A stretch of DNA of 64,000 nt, taken from positions 94,799,364 to 94,863,363 of the forward strand of contig NC_061115.1 in assembly GCF_002878395.1 (NCBI RefSeq), written 5' to 3'. Numbering within the stretch: the stretch's first letter is position 1; every line of letters begins with the position of its first letter. Source of the stretch: Capsicum annuum (Eukaryota; Streptophyta; Magnoliopsida; Solanales; Solanaceae). The notes beneath the pieces were generated by a model. The model saw only the letters and a program-made list of their open reading frames with translations, had not been told where the DNA came from and ran no database searches. Shown piece after piece: positions 1 to 12,496 of the stretch. The translations under genes and the position numbers were made by a program.

Positions 1-973
1 TTCGGGGTCATGAGCATCGTATAGCATTTTAGGTACCAGATTCAGGGCGTTACAAACTAGATGTGCAGATAGAACCAGAACTCCCCCACTTCTTTCTTGG
101 AAACCTACCACCATCTCCACCACTCTACTTAGATGGCATAAATCTCATCCCTTGCCTTTCGCTAAACTCAACCTATTTCTTTTTCTCTTTTTTCACTTAA
201 TATATATACACCACCAATCTAGAGATATCCATATCTTTGATCAACTAAGTCTCCTTACTCTTAAGGACCAAATCACGAGATAATACCAAGGAGAACTTCC
301 TCATCCGAGCTCTCAGATCTAACACCATATACATATCATACCTAGAAAATTGGTGAAACATCATGGCATACTCCTTGACAGACATATTTCCTTGCTTAAG
401 ATTACTAAACTCCTCCGTATTTGCTTCATTCAACTCTAGAGGAAATAAGCGATCCAGAAAAGTATTAGTGGAATCCTCCTACAAATATACTCATCAATAT
501 CACCCCTTGTCTGTTACCACTCCCTTTACCATTGGTACGCCATGACCTTCAACTGATAGGATGTAAACTCCACCCCTTCCATATTTGTGGCACGCATGAC
601 TCTGGAGATCTTTTCTATCTCATCTAAAAAACCTTGGGAATCCTCCTCCACCATAACACCAATATGTTCGAAAGAATCAACCTTGTAAATTGGACAACCT
701 TTGTGGCCTTTCAAGATCAAGTAGAAGATGCACTACACTCAGCATGAGAAGCTACCAACTAAGAAATCATATGAATCGACTGACAAAATTCAGCATTCAA
801 CACGTCAGCCTATGGAACTGGGGAGGATTACAAAGAACTGATAGAACTCACAAACTATCAGGTATCGGACCCATAGAACGAGTATGTACTCTATAAGTAG
901 AGAGATTCCCATCAACATTATTCCCATTTAGGACGTAAAGGTTTGCAGGAACTTCAGATCTTCTTGGAGGCAT
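1..973 (-). pseudogene. gag: Element A gag (Ty3/gypsy, Tekay/Del-like), degenerate
   Basis: Minus-strand gag of a Ty3/gypsy element, running off the left edge. Two separate open pieces read as retrotransposon gag. One (526-720) carries a GFLDEIEKISRVM stretch followed by a YQLK motif. The other (245-433) carries the conserved LKQG.MSVKEY...F..FSRY segment. Gag forms the cytoplasmic particle that packages element RNA. The likely start is the ATG complementary to 971-973, just inside the PBS and LTR at 1167-3370. The same gag, more complete, is in element B at 17790-18974, including a matching start context. Frameshifts and stops separate the pieces, so it cannot make a full protein. The first 60 bases of the window are not clearly alignable to B. 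Assignment to gag is firm; the clade is inferred from the B copy and the long LTR. Confidence 0.8.
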
Positions 974-1166
974 GATCTAAAAGACGAGCAAATGAAAATC
1001 AAGTGGATCCAAGACATTAAACTCTATAGCTCAAAATAAGACAACAAGAAAGTAAAACACTCCTAAATGCCTTGTAACCTCTCTCTTATAAGTGTGGCAT
1101 TCTATTCACCCATAAAAGAGATTCTACCCGACACGACTTTGTGGATACCCAATTGATAGTGAACCT

Positions 1167-1181
1167 AGGCTCTAATACTAA
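1167..1181 (-). promoter_or_regulatory. Degenerate primer-binding site of element A
   Basis: Minus-strand match to the 3' end of initiator tRNA-Met (TGGTATCAGAGCC), here with substitutions. It sits between the LTR end and gag exactly as in element B, where the site is nearly perfect (19170-19183). Confidence 0.65.
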
Positions 1182-1183
1182 GT

Positions 1184-3370
1184 TGAAAGACCTAAAAGTG
1201 GGCCTTGTAATATGGGCATCTCAAGACCAACAAGGATTGGAGATTACCCTATTAACCCTACTTAATCATCATATCAATCCACAAATATTGGATAAACTCC
1301 CAACACATAATAAGATAGAAGAAACAAATCTAACATTAATAACTTACAAAAGTATAGCCATTCATTATCAACATTAAACTTCCAATCTACCTAAGTCCAT
1401 AGTCATCCACAAGCCTCTATAAATTCGAAGTCAATAATATGTCTAGACAAGCCCCTGACAATAGCAAAAACCAAATCAAAAATAAGTCTATGACATAAGC
1501 TAAGAAGACCATGAAATAATTGCCTTTTGAAAGATGGAAGCGAAGACAGTTAGTGGTTAGAATGATAGTATGTAACTCAAGGGTAAGGATAAAATAATGT
1601 TATTATTCAATACCATGTCAAACCATCACAAGATACCATATTTATACACATAGGAATTCAAATACACATGGATACATCAAGTGTTAAAAGATAACAAGGA
1701 CTTAGCATACATTTCAAAGCACTTAAACACGAATCATAAAGTGGAGGACTCTAACCCTCCACCTCTTAGGTTATATCGAGCAAGAGTACTCTAACCTCAA
1801 GACATCTTATTAAGAAAGTGGACTCTAACCACGAGCCTTTTTTATTAGTCAAGTAGACTCTAACGATAAGCCATTTCATTAGACAAGTGGACTTTAACCA
1901 TGAGCCATTTCTTTATGCAAGTAGACTCTAACCACAAGCCATTTTATTACGCAAGTGGACTCCAACCACAAGACGTCCTTCTCATTATTTGTCAACATTG
2001 GGATCTAACCCTTTTCTATTCATTTACATCACACCATTCACATTTAGGGACTCTAACCCATTCAACCATTTCAAGCCATCAAGGCCACAATTCAATATCA
2101 TACATAACTGTAAGGTATTCATGAATCAAATACCAATCAATTACTTTAACATGCCAATACATTAGTTTCAGATATTATTCAAGTCAAATTGTGGTCATCA
2201 AGACCTTTATTAAATTAATAATTATTACTCTTACACCAATCTTTAGTTCAAACACAATTTGATGCCATGGTAGGGACTCTAACCCTTTTTAACCAATCTA
2301 ACCACCAAGGGCACCATTTAACTCATTAAATGGCAAACAAAGAATTTACAAGATTATTTACCAATCATTCTTACTCATTAAGCCATTTTCTTAGTTCAAA
2401 TCACCATCAACATGTGACTAATTATTTCTAGTGGACATTTTACCAAACACCTTGAGGCCATTCCTTTATCATGACCAAAATCCAAGTGAAAACCTTCAGT
2501 ATTAGGGTTAGTCAGGATCCATTTGTTAAACCAAAATCAAAATGATCCCATATATGCAAACCATCACAAAAAACAAGTATAAACACAAGTTTAAACAAGA
2601 GTAAACATTACCCATCATATTATATCTTAAACCTCACCATTTGTCTCAAAAATAACCATCAATGATTCATAAACAATGTTTAAATAACATTATATTTGAG
2701 AAATAATAATATGGAAAGAGTCACATTCCTTATATAAATGATTCATAGAAGGATTCTTGACCGTCTTAGCCTTTGATGTAGATTCTCAAAACCCTATCCT
2801 CCAATCTTGATGAAGAAGTTTTTAAGAGTGTTTTGGGATGTTTTTGATCTTGTATATGTTAAGAATCAAGGGCCAAATAAGGTTATTAGTCATGGTTTAT
2901 AAGGGTTTAGGTGTGGGAAATGTCCAAAATATTCTTAGCTAAAAGATGTAAAATGAGCTCCTAAGAATGTATGACTCCATGTCTAAACCGTACCCTAGTG
3001 TACGAGTGGTACCCTAACTTATACCCTAGGCCTCAACATACACCCCCAAATTTATCAAAGGTAAGACTACCCAAACATGACTCATATCCAAAGGTACTAT
3101 TGATACCAAGCAACCCGTACCCATGTCAGTGTCCACTAGATCATGACTAACACTTCATACGATGAGGCAGTATATGACCCGTACCCTAATATACAACTAA
3201 GAAGGGGCTAAGTCAGACCTTGGACTGTGTGTCACCAACCTAGACTAGTCTTTATATGAGAAGCGAGGCTACTAGTCATATGCTACAATACAATTGGTAT
3301 TCTCTATTCGTACCCATCCTAGACTTAAATCTTAGGGAAATTTTTTAGGGTACAAAGCCTAGGTGTTTCA
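1184..3370 (-). repeat. 5' LTR of element A
   Basis: On the minus strand the LTR begins near 3370 with TGAAACACC and ends at 1184, next to the degenerate PBS. The boundaries follow from alignment with the B LTR (19187-21589), which has the same TGAAACACC start and the same PBS spacing. Length is 2,187 bp, in the range of long Tekay/Del LTRs. It contains a block of about 34-bp tandem repeats (1782-1990). Several small ORFs inside (for example 1900-2124) are chance readings of repeats. The other LTR is outside the window, so the target duplication cannot be checked. Confidence 0.75.
1782..1990. repeat. About 34-bp tandem repeat inside element A LTR
   Basis: About six imperfect units carry the core GTGGACTCTAACCACAAGCC, beginning near 1782, 1819, 1853, 1887, 1921 and 1955. 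Spacing is 34-37 bp. More diverged relatives of the core (GACTCTAACCC) occur at 1746, 2048 and 2275. Such U3 repeats may act as enhancers in LTRs; that role is inference. Confidence 0.8.
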
Positions 3371-3839
3371 CAACCATAATTGGCAGAGTCAGTCCAATTA
3401 CTTATGGGGTAGAAATTAGGCTCAGACTCAATAGTTTCAGGAAAAATAGAGTATTCAAAATAATAAATAGAATAGTAACATAGAAGAGACTTTGAAAAGA
3501 TTCTAGCTAACCATCAACAAATGGATGCAAAAATAAAAAATCAACAACTAACATAGAATAACTTAGAGACACAGTTGGAGCACCAAGCTCAAGCACAGAA
3601 TACATGACCTCAAGGGGATTTGCCTAGTGATACAGATACTTCAAAGCAAGTAATGGTAATTATTTTGAGGAGTTATAAGTACCTGATTGACAAATCTACA
3701 TTGAAAAATTAGGAGGTACTTGCAGAGTTAATTCTATAATATTCAGATAATAAACAAGTTAAAACAAAAGAATCTAAAAATTTAGGAAAGTCTGAGTACC
3801 CAAAGGAAAAGATAGTTGAGGGTACACAAAAGAGATCCC

Positions 3840-4500
3840 ACCACCATTCCCTCAAAGGCTAAAGAAGACTAAAATGGATGTAGGTTTTAAGAAGTTATTT
3901 GACACGTTCAGAGAACTTCACATTAGCCTTCCTTTGTTAGATGTTTTGTAGGGAATGCGTAAGTACTCTAAGTACTTAATGGATGTGGTGACTAACAATA
4001 TGAATCTAGGTGATATTGAGATAGTAGCTCTTAATGAGGAGTGCAAATCAGTAATGATGAGTAAAATATCAAAAAATCATAAGGACACTATAAGTTTTAC
4101 CCTCTCCGTACAAATTGTTAAAAGTTATAAAGTCCATGATTTGAGAGATTTAGGGGCAAGCATAAATTTAATTCCCCTATAAGTTTTCAACACTTTTGGT
4201 TTTCTAAAATTGGGACCATGTTCAGTGGTGGTCCAAATGGTAGATAGAACAAGAGAAGTGCCCAAAGGAATCACATAGGATGTGCTCATTAAAGTTTGTA
4301 AGTTCATTATTCCTATTGATTTTATTATTCTTTATTGTGATGTATATCATAGTGTATCAATTATATTGGGACGTCCATTCTTGGTAACTTAAGGAGCTCT
4401 TATTGATGTAAGAGAAGAAACTCTAAAAATGAGAATAAATGATGAATACGTGGTCTTAAGTGTGTATAAATCAGTCAATACATCCTCAGTTTAGAAATAT
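3840..4500 (+). pseudogene. F1 retropepsin (Athila-type), degenerate
   Basis: Aspartic protease region of an Athila-like element, which would cleave the Gag polyprotein inside the particle. The open piece 3955-4182 reads from MRKYSKYLMDVV to the active-site stretch DLGASINLIPL, with the catalytic D-L-G-A-S at 4147-4161. Downstream codons after a TAA at 4180-4182 continue the fold, including an ILGRPFL-type segment near 4363-4386 interrupted by another stop. The upstream sequence from about 3840 resembles the conserved segment before Athila proteases (F..LFDTFRELHISLPLLDVL, then a stop). F2 carries the same domain at 37550-38290. Several in-frame stops make it non-functional. Confidence 0.75.
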
Positions 4501-4767
4501 TTGTGTATTATCACAACAATGGAATTAGATTAATGTGGGGTGGTAGAGTGTAAGTATCCAATGACCTATTTGGACTCTTTTATGGATTTACCCAAGCCAA
4601 TAATATAGCGCAATTTTGAGAAACGTCAAGAGGATCCTATAAAGGAAAGTTTGGAGAATGGTACAGAACTTGAGAGTACCCACTCAAGATGTCAGAAAAG
4701 AGTAAGATAATGGGATTTTAGGTAGGAGGAAGAGGATAAAAGAATACGATTAAAAATGGTGATGTGA

Positions 4768-6579
4768 GTCGTGCTGCAAGAATAAATAAAGCTTTACTTA
4801 GGAGGCAACCCTAGTTAAGATAGGTATATTATTTTTTTTGTTTTTCTTTATATCACCTTGATTTTGTGTTTGTTGTATGTTAACATATTAAAGGAAATTC
4901 AGAGTACCGGGGATCTTAGCTAAAGAACATGGTAATAACTGAGTGTAGGGTCCACTAGACTTTTGTGATGATTAAGAGGCTATTATCAAGGCCTAGATTC
5001 CACATGGAGTACTTATATCCTTACCTTTGATTTACACATTAGGGATAAAGTAGGATTTTAAGTATGAAGTGGTTAATCTCGTGATAGGTTAGGATAAAGT
5101 ATTGTTATAAGATTTTTATTTTTAGATTTTCAAGTTTGTGACTAAATTTAAAAAATTACAAAGGGATTTTATCTTTTATCTTTGTTTTTCTTAGTTGTTG
5201 TTGGTATTTGGTAGGATCACACTTCACCCACCCCTTGGTTTTTCTTTTTTGCTCTTTTCTATGTGGGCTCTCTTCAAACCTAGTATCTCTTTTTCATTTT
5301 GCGAACAAATTTTAAATTTTTTGATTAGGAATAAATGGGATGTTCTTGCTAAGTTTTATGTGTGATTACATGATGCAATTTGTTTTTGTATGTGAAATCC
5401 GGTATAATGATTTGAATGTCTTATTTGAGACACCTAGGCTCATTTATATGACTCTTTTATGATGTTGGTTTAATTTTAAGTTCTTACTTATGCTTGGTGG
5501 AGAGTCTATAGATATCATAATTTATTTGAGCATGTTCCATATGTGATTGAGGGTTTTTGTTATATTTGCAAAGCTAATAAAGAACGTTTGGCTTATGAGA
5601 TGATATAGGAATTTCTTTAGTATCTATGTTTTGTGTCCTATTTTTTACCCTTATTGCATTACCTTAGTTATTTTCATTGATCCTTTAGCCTATTCTTTGG
5701 TAGCCTCATATATTTCCTATTCCCTTTGTTTTAATTTACCATGAATTGATCTAAAGCTTCTAAGCACTTGAGCTAAAATATCAAGATGTTGTGCAATATA
5801 AAATTAAAGAAGGAGAAAAGTGAAAGTGAAGCCCCCAAATAGTAGCTATTGGTGTGTTGAAAACTCTCATGTGTGGTGGTTGGGAGTAATGGAATAAAAA
5901 TCAAAATTGATCAAAACTAAATCTATAGATTTAAGATGAATGAACTAGCTTAAAGAGATGGAGAAAACAAAAGAGAAGTTGAAAGATAAAAATGGTGAAA
6001 AATTAATTGGTGATAGAGGTGTTTAATATACATAATGTATTAAAGTGTTTAGGGAATATAGTCACTATTACTGGCTAGAATAGTTCCTACCCATCACTTT
6101 GCCTACATTACAACCCTTGAATTCCTACATGATCTTTTGCCTTGATATTCTAATATTAGTGGAGTACCAAACTAAGGGAAAGGTTATGGATCATTCCATG
6201 TAAAATGTGAATTCCTTATGAGAGTTAGCAATATTTGATTCTTACACCTATTTATGTGATAAGTTTGCATATTTGTGAGAAAATATGGGTTTCTCTTTTG
6301 TGATAAGGAAACATGTTTGATGATGTTTAGTAGATTTGTATGATCTCTTTGTTGATTAATATGCATCTGTTTGACAAGTTGGTAGAGTTAATTCTTGAGG
6401 TCAGGCCATTTTAAAGTAGTGTTCATGAGTTTTCAATTGTAAAATGATATGCTTAATAAGGAACTTGCTATTCGTTTAGTCGTTGCAATTCTAGCTTAAG
6501 TATCTTAGTGGTAGAAGTAATGTGCAGTCTTCTTTTATTGTTCTTAATGTAAAGATTTAACTGAGTATTAAAAAGGCTT
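4768..6579 (+). other. F1 3' non-coding tail
   Basis: Begins with a conserved motif (GTCGTGCTGC then GGAGGCAACCC) that I associate with the 3' side of Athila polyproteins. The rest is AT-rich, without coding signal, and aligns with F2 at 38479-40223. The ORF at 6184-6366 on the minus strand is a chance reading. Confidence 0.6.
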
Positions 6580-6596
6580 TAAGTGTGAGGTGGTGA
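6580..6596 (+). promoter_or_regulatory. Polypurine tract of F1
   Basis: Purine-rich AAGTGTGAGGTGGTGA directly before the 3' LTR. It matches F2 AAGTGTGGGGTAGTGA at 40224-40239. It would prime plus-strand DNA synthesis. Confidence 0.6.
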
Positions 6597-8081
6597 TCTT
6601 AGGAGTATTTGTACTCTTAAGTGTCATTATCTATGGTAGTTTAGCCTAGTGTTGAGGAATTTTTGGTGTGCTTGATGAGTTATTAAGGGTTTAATTTTAT
6701 GTTTATTTATTAAGTGACAGTTTTATAGTGTTTAAGGTATAATCAAAACAATTTAAGAACTAACATAATCACATAGAGTTTAGATGAGAAAACTAGTGGT
6801 GCTATATTGAACTATACATGTTCTAGTGTGCTATGATGAACTCTATTGTGTTGTATAAGCTAAGGTTTGTTACTTGATATTGTAGGAGGCCCTGGAATGT
6901 GTTAGGAGAAATTCCAAGAATTAAAAAAGCTTAAATAGAGTTGGAAAGGTATCCACATAATGTGGGACATAAAGACAAATGGAATAATCAAACTACAAAG
7001 CAAAAGGGGTGTTTTAAGAACAAGGATATCCCATGCTATCAGAGATCTGATATAAAGGCGTTCCTTTTCCTTGGACACTTTATTGATATCACATTCTAGT
7101 GTGGATGCATGTTAAAGGTGTTCCATTCCATGTGACATTCATATTAAGGGTATGTCATGCCCAAGGTTAATGTTTTGTAAAATTCATCTTACACTATAAA
7201 TAGGATACTTAGTAACTATCCTAAACATCTTGGACGACTTTGGGAGAGAGGAAAAATATGAAGGATGCTAAAAATAGGGTCTTATTCTTTACTTTATTTT
7301 ACTTTTAGTTTTTATCTATGAATTCTATAATTTTGTATATTTGTAAAACTATGAGTGGCTAAACATCCACTTTCTAGGGTTAAGGATATGAACATGAATA
7401 CTTAGCTTTCAATTACGTTGGTTTAATATTTATTATCATTATTGGTTATTTATTTGTTCTTGATTTTACTATTCTAGTGATTTGCGACCTATAGAATACA
7501 TTCATATTCTATTATGAGACCTAGGGAGGAACTTTAGATTAGAACGAGGAATATATAGAGTGGGTTCTTATTCTTTAGATGAGTTAAAGATAGCAGTCAT
7601 AGTCAGGATAGTTATATTCCTAATTTGACCATTTTGGTTCTAATACAAGATGAGATAAAAATGTTTTTAGATTAGTTATCACATTCCCACTCAATGATGA
7701 GTTGTGGGGCTAATTTAGATAGACAATTAGAGGCTCAAAAGACCATAATCATGTTATTAACCCCGTGAATCAACAACCAAGATAATTAACTTAACTAACA
7801 TATTGCATAGCTGGTTAGGATTATTCATATTGCCTCAACCCTGGATTCCTTCCCGTTATTTTTCTAAGCACTTTATGTTACCATTATTGTTTATTGTTAC
7901 TTTTGAATTCTCAAAATCAAACTATCTTTGGTTATATCTTCCGCTCATTTAATTTTAGTAGTAATGGTAGAATTGGACTTCTTGCTAAACACAAGTCCTT
8001 ATGGGATCAATTTTCAAATCGAAAAGGCCATTGTGTTACTTGTATGACAACGTACACATGTGTGTATGGTAGGGTCATAAA
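6597..8081 (+). repeat. 3' LTR of F1
   Basis: Starts TCTTAGG (TGTTAGG in F2) after the polypurine tract. The end is placed by alignment with the F2 5' LTR end, sharing the stretch around GTCCTTATGGGATCAAT and the ACGTACAC...GTGTG segment. Other shared islands include the AGTGGCTAAAC...CCACTTTCTAGGG region near 7353 against F2 at about 31784. Length is about 1.49 kb, slightly shorter than the F2 LTR. The 3' end is good to about 10-20 bp. Confidence 0.7.
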
Positions 8082-9007
8082 AGGCATGAATATTTTTAGA
8101 GTTATTGATTATTGACATAGATATTTTTATTGAGTCATTATTGTGGATTGGGTTAATGATTGATGGTCAGGGAATTGACTTGGTTTAATGACCTTATTGA
8201 TTGCACTTGACTGAATTATTGGGTGTTGTTTGAGAAAGTATTAATGGAATATATAATTAATGTAACTATTAAATATCATGGTTTTACTTGTTACAAGGAT
8301 ATGGTCATTGTTATCATTAATCCGAACGGATTGTCTTATAATTACTATTGTAATTAAACTAGTAAGAGTTATGATGTATGACTTTTTCCTGAAAGGTGAT
8401 ATATTATTAGTGAGATTAGGTGTAACAGGTACATGGGGAATGTCAAAGGTATATATTGACTACTAGAATTCATTTGATATAACTAAGTCAGTAGGAATAA
8501 GAATGGTATACTCTTTGGGTACACACGTAGATGAAAGTGATATAGATTAAACCATTATATAAGTTGTTGTGTTTTATTTCTATGATTTCTATATTGTGAT
8601 TTGTTGATCTTACCTTTATCGACTAATGATACCTACCAGTATGTGTTGTTTGTATTGATACTATTCTTGTTATAGCCTTTTATGGTATAGTTTGGTTGCA
8701 GGTTCAATTATTGTTTGTTAGGTGATGCAGATAATGATCTCTATTATCTTTTATTCCGCTCATTCTATAGTGGAAAATATGTCCTATTTTATATTCCATT
8801 TGATTTGAACACTCTTATACCTATTTAGAAAAGGTCCTTGGAGAGATTTTTCATTTATCTTCAAACTTTTGTAAATCTGTATAATAAATAAAAGTCTTAT
8901 TATATTACTTGATGAAAACATCTTATATTTTAAAGGGATGGTAAGTGGTTTTCTTATCTTGCTAAATTAGACTAGGTGCCCTCGCGATTTGGTAGTTTGG
9001 GTCGCAA
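8082..9007 (+). repeat. LTR-like fragment, 3' part, gypsy type
   Basis: AT-rich non-coding sequence ending in a GGTAGTTTGGGTCG block. This resembles a common Solanaceae gypsy LTR 3' end (…GGGTCGTGACA), known to me from memory. The left end is cut by F1. The right end runs directly into an RNase H fragment at about 9008. The strand is inferred from the ending. ORFs at 7894-8115 and 8278-8466 have no recognisable similarity. Confidence 0.4.
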
Positions 9008-9867
9008 CATTAAAACATTTGAGAATATATTTTAGGATTTGAAAGCTAAGTTGACCTCTACTCTAATATGAACCTACCTGACGGGAGCAATAAATTTTCT
9101 ATTTATTATGATACTTCGAGGGTGGATATTGGTTGTATTTTTATGCAGCATAGTAAGATCATAACTTATTCCTCCAGACAACTTATGAACCATAAAAAGA
9201 ATTATCTGACTCGTGATCTTTAGTTGGTTGTAGTTGTGTTAGCTTTTCTGATCTGGCATAACTATCTTTATGGTGTTTCTTTTGTCATCTAAATTGACCA
9301 CATGAGTCTTTAATACATCTTCTGTTAAAAACAGGTTGAATCTATGTCAGAAAAGGTGGCTTAAATTACTTAAGGATTAATATATGAGCCTTTCCAATCA
9401 TCTTGATAAGGCAAATATGGTCATCAATAAACCTAGTAGGTTGTCCATGGGATGTATAGAACATATTGAGGAATAAAATAAAGGACTCACGAGAGGTATT
9501 CATTGTCTATAAAAATTTTGGAATATGACTCTTAGATTCAATGGATGGTGGAGTTCGTTGTTTAGAATGTTCCTGAACTGTCCTAACTGTTGGAAGTTAA
9601 GGAGAACAAATATAGTGACCCCATATTAGTCCATCTATATGAGAAAGACCACAAGCATAATGTGTTTGCCTTTAAAAATAGGGAGATGGTATCTTGAGGT
9701 ACCAAGATAGATTTTGTGTTTCGAATATTTATGGGCTCCTGGAGAGGATTATGCAGTAGTACAACTTTCCAAGTATTTTATTTACTTGGGGTCCATAAAG
9801 ATGTACCATGAATTAACGAAATTTTATTGGGGTAACAACATGAAAACAACATTATTGATTTCATAGT
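9008..9867 (+). pseudogene. pol: RNase H and integrase zinc-binding fragment of a Ty3/gypsy pol
   Basis: No long ORF survives, but across frames the plus strand reads as gypsy pol. From about 9010 there is the RNase H start (LKAKLTSTL). Then come a CIFMQHSKIITYSSRQLMNHKKNYLTRDL-type segment (about 9130-9220; key parts MQH, ITYSSRQL, LTRDL), the LAFLIWHNYLYG segment, and HLDKANMV near 9400. The N-terminal integrase region follows (about 9590-9850), with a recognisable STKMYHEL..IYWGNNMKT segment. In an intact element these copy RNA to DNA and insert it. Stops and frameshifts are frequent. The fragment has LTR-like sequence immediately on both sides with no gag, PR, RT or integrase core, so it is an internal-deletion remnant or two unrelated junctions. 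Confidence 0.75.
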
Positions 9868-11099
9868 TGTCACGGTCTAAATTATGGGATCATGTGGACA
9901 CCTACTCTATTTTAACTTGATAGGAGAATCCTCACCACCGACCCAGATATCTGGAATTAATCATAGTCTTTTTTAAAAATAACCTAATAAAGTTAAAAAA
10001 AATCAGAAATTTAGATAGAAAAATCCTCTATAGTTTCAACAATAAACTTCACCCCAGATCTAGTATAGACATGTACAAGAGCTCTACAACAATAAAGGAA
10101 AAAACAAAGCACAACTCCCACCATAGGAATAGGATGAGTAGAAGCTATTGGTGAATACTTGTTGCATCAAATGAGAAACACCAACTAATCCTGCAACATA
10201 ATTATATCCCAAAAAAGGGTACAACAAGAATAGTATTAGTTCAAACTATTAAGTATTCTTAGACAAACATGGTTAGATCACATAAAAATCATAATGAAAT
10301 CATAGAAGGAAAGCACTACAATATATATAATAATTCAATACCAAGATTTAAAATTTTATTTCCCACACTACCTTCCTAGTAACTTCCAATCTCATTTTTT
10401 AGTTGGGCTTGACCATATTTGTTATGATCAAACTATCCTATTTCTGTCTTACTATACTAACTTCCTCACTAACCCTGTGAATGTTATATTATTAGACAAC
10501 CTATCATATCTCCCACTCAAAGGATTAACATTTGTTCTTTAGATGTTGTTATCATGATTATGCCAGAGTACTACCTCCAGAATAAGCGTTATAATGCCGT
10601 AATAACCACCATGTCACACTTAAACATCAATCAAATATAATTATATTAGAAGTAAAAATATATCGTATAATCTCAACCAACAATTTACCATACTTGGATG
10701 AACCACTTAAACAGTCAATTACTGTAAAAAAATCACCTTTTATCCAATTAATGATTTTACAATTACAATCATAAATATATGTTTAATAATAAGGGAGGGG
10801 TCTGTGACTTATAATTACCATAATTAAACAACAAGCCATTCATCACATAACAATTTTTGAAGAACAGTTTTACACTACCCTATTAGTCAAAACACTTATA
10901 CACTATAACAAAACAACCATTGAAATAATATGGAACGATGCATCACAACCGTGAAACTAATCAATGAATTAATAATATGATATAATGAATCATGACAACC
11001 AACCCAATCAAGAAAAGTGTACACATATATAAGGGTTTGAAGAGGATGATCTCAGTCCATGTACCGTAGGGATGTGTTACCCAACCTTTCAAATATCAA
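9868..11099. repeat. LTR-like fragment beginning TGTCACGG
   Basis: Starts sharply with TGTCACGGTC right after the broken integrase fragment. It continues as AT-rich non-coding sequence resembling Solanaceae gypsy LTRs of the TGTCACG...CGTGACA type. Because those termini are inverted repeats, the strand cannot be read from the end alone. The right end is lost at the RTE junction near 11100. Confidence 0.45.
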
Positions 11100-11103
11100 T
11101 CTA

Positions 11104-12422
11104 AAGGGAAGGTATAGAGTGGTTCACTTAGTTGTTTGACATAATTTTCAATGAGACGAGGATACCTAAATCTTGGATATGGAGTACTATGATTTCATTG
11201 TATAAGAATAAGGGTGACATTCAGGATTACAATAATTATAGGGGTATCAAGTTGTTGAGTCACGTTATGAAGGCTTGGGAGAGGGTGGTAGAGTTGAGGT
11301 TGCAGAGAATTGTGTCTATTTCTAAAACTAAGTTTGGATTTATGCTAGGATGCTCAAGTACTTAAGCATGTCATCTCGTTAGGAGACTGGTAGAGCGGTA
11401 TAGGGAAAGGAAGAAGGATTTGCACATAGTGTTATCAACTAAAAAAGGCCTATGATAGAGTTCCCGGAGATATTCTTCATAGGTATTTGGAGGCTAAAAG
11501 TGTACCTATGGTTTATGTTAGGGTGATTAAGTATATGCATGATGGATCCCAGCCTTGGGTTAGGACTGTGGGAGGGGACTCAAAGCACTATCCCATCTTT
11601 ATGGGGTTATACCAAGGATCAATACTTAGGTTGTCCCCTTTTTCTTTGGGGATGGATATTTTGATGTGTAAAATTCAAGGTGAGGTTCCTTAATATTTTA
11701 TTTTTGTGAATAATGTGGTCTTAATTGATGAGACACATAGTGGAGTTAATTCTAAATTTGAGGTTTGGAGGCAAACCCTTAAGTCTAAAGGGTTTATGTT
11801 GAATAGGAACAATATGAAATATTTGGAGTGCAAGTTCAGTAAGGTGTATCATGAGTTTGATATGGTTGTTAAGATTGGTGCTAATTCTATTAATAAGAGA
11901 GATTGTTTGGAGTATCTATGGTTTATGATTCAAGAGAATGGAGAGATTAATTAAGATGTCACTTATCGGATTGGGGGATGGTGGACAAAATGGAGGCTAA
12001 CCTTTGGAATCTTGTGTGACAAAAAAGTACCTCCTAAACATAAAGGAAAATTCTACAAAGTGGTGGTTAGACTATTTTTGTTGTATGGAGTGAAGTGTTG
12101 GCCTGTTAAAAAGACCCACATCAAGAAGATAAAGGTGGTGGATATGAGAATGCTTTGATGGATTGGTGGGTATACTAGGATACATAGGATTAGAAATGAG
12201 GTTATTCAATATAAGGCGGGAGTGGATTTGGTGGAATCTAATATAAGGGATGAAAGGTAGAGATTCTTCGATCATATGATGAGGAGGGGCACGGATGCCC
12301 TAGTATGGAGGTGTGAGAGTTTGGCTAGGGATGGTTTCAAGTAAGGTAGAGTTAGTCTGAAGAAAGATTGGAGGGAGGTGATAAGACATAACATAGAGTA
12401 GCTTCAGCATATCAAGGACATG
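11104..12422 (+). pseudogene. RTE-type LINE reverse transcriptase, truncated and mutated
   Basis: Non-LTR retrotransposon RT plus C-terminal part. RT pieces in order: PKSWIWSTMISLYKNKGDIQ, then NYRGIKLLSHVMKAWERVVE (11132-11365); a KKDLH...YDRVP region (about 11415-11470); VYVRVIKYMHDG with VRTVGGDS and GLYQGS (11487-11693); LIDETHSGV and EVWRQTLKSKGF (11706-11954). A C-terminal tail follows to about 12420. This order is typical of plant RTE LINEs. The normal FADD catalytic box reads FVNN at 11703-11714, so both catalytic aspartates are lost, besides frameshifts. The 5' two-thirds of the element (endonuclease) are absent, as is usual for LINE insertions. The 3' end stops inside the last coding stretch and fuses to an LTR-derived piece, so no LINE tail is present. 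Confidence 0.9.
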
Positions 12423-12496
12423 ACCTGGATATGTGTAGCTTAACCATCCTAAACTCAGCATAGATTCACTACTTCAGCACCATTATCGAACATTGC
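12423..12496. repeat. Chimeric junction with a duplicated 35-bp LTR segment
   Basis: A 35-bp stretch at 12423-12457, starting ACCTGGATATGTGTAG, is identical to 12525-12559 inside the B 3' LTR. About 39 bp of unplaced sequence separates it from the LTR start at 12497. Confidence 0.75.

Larger units (their letters stand above)
3371..6596 (+). mobile_element. Element F1 internal region (Athila-like, gag-PR only)
   Basis: Plus-strand internal part of an Athila-like Ty3/gypsy element. Its 5' LTR and most of gag are missing because element A abuts at 3371. Order seen: gag tail (about 3480-3840), protease region (about 3840-4500), the motif GTCGTGCTGC...GGAGGCAACCC at 4768-4812, about 1.75 kb of AT-rich non-coding sequence, then a polypurine-type tract and the 3' LTR. 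No RT, RNase H or integrase can be found between the protease and the 3' LTR. F2 at 30905-40852 has the same layout, and the two align across the 3' tail (for example about 6061 against 39706). Confidence 0.7.
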
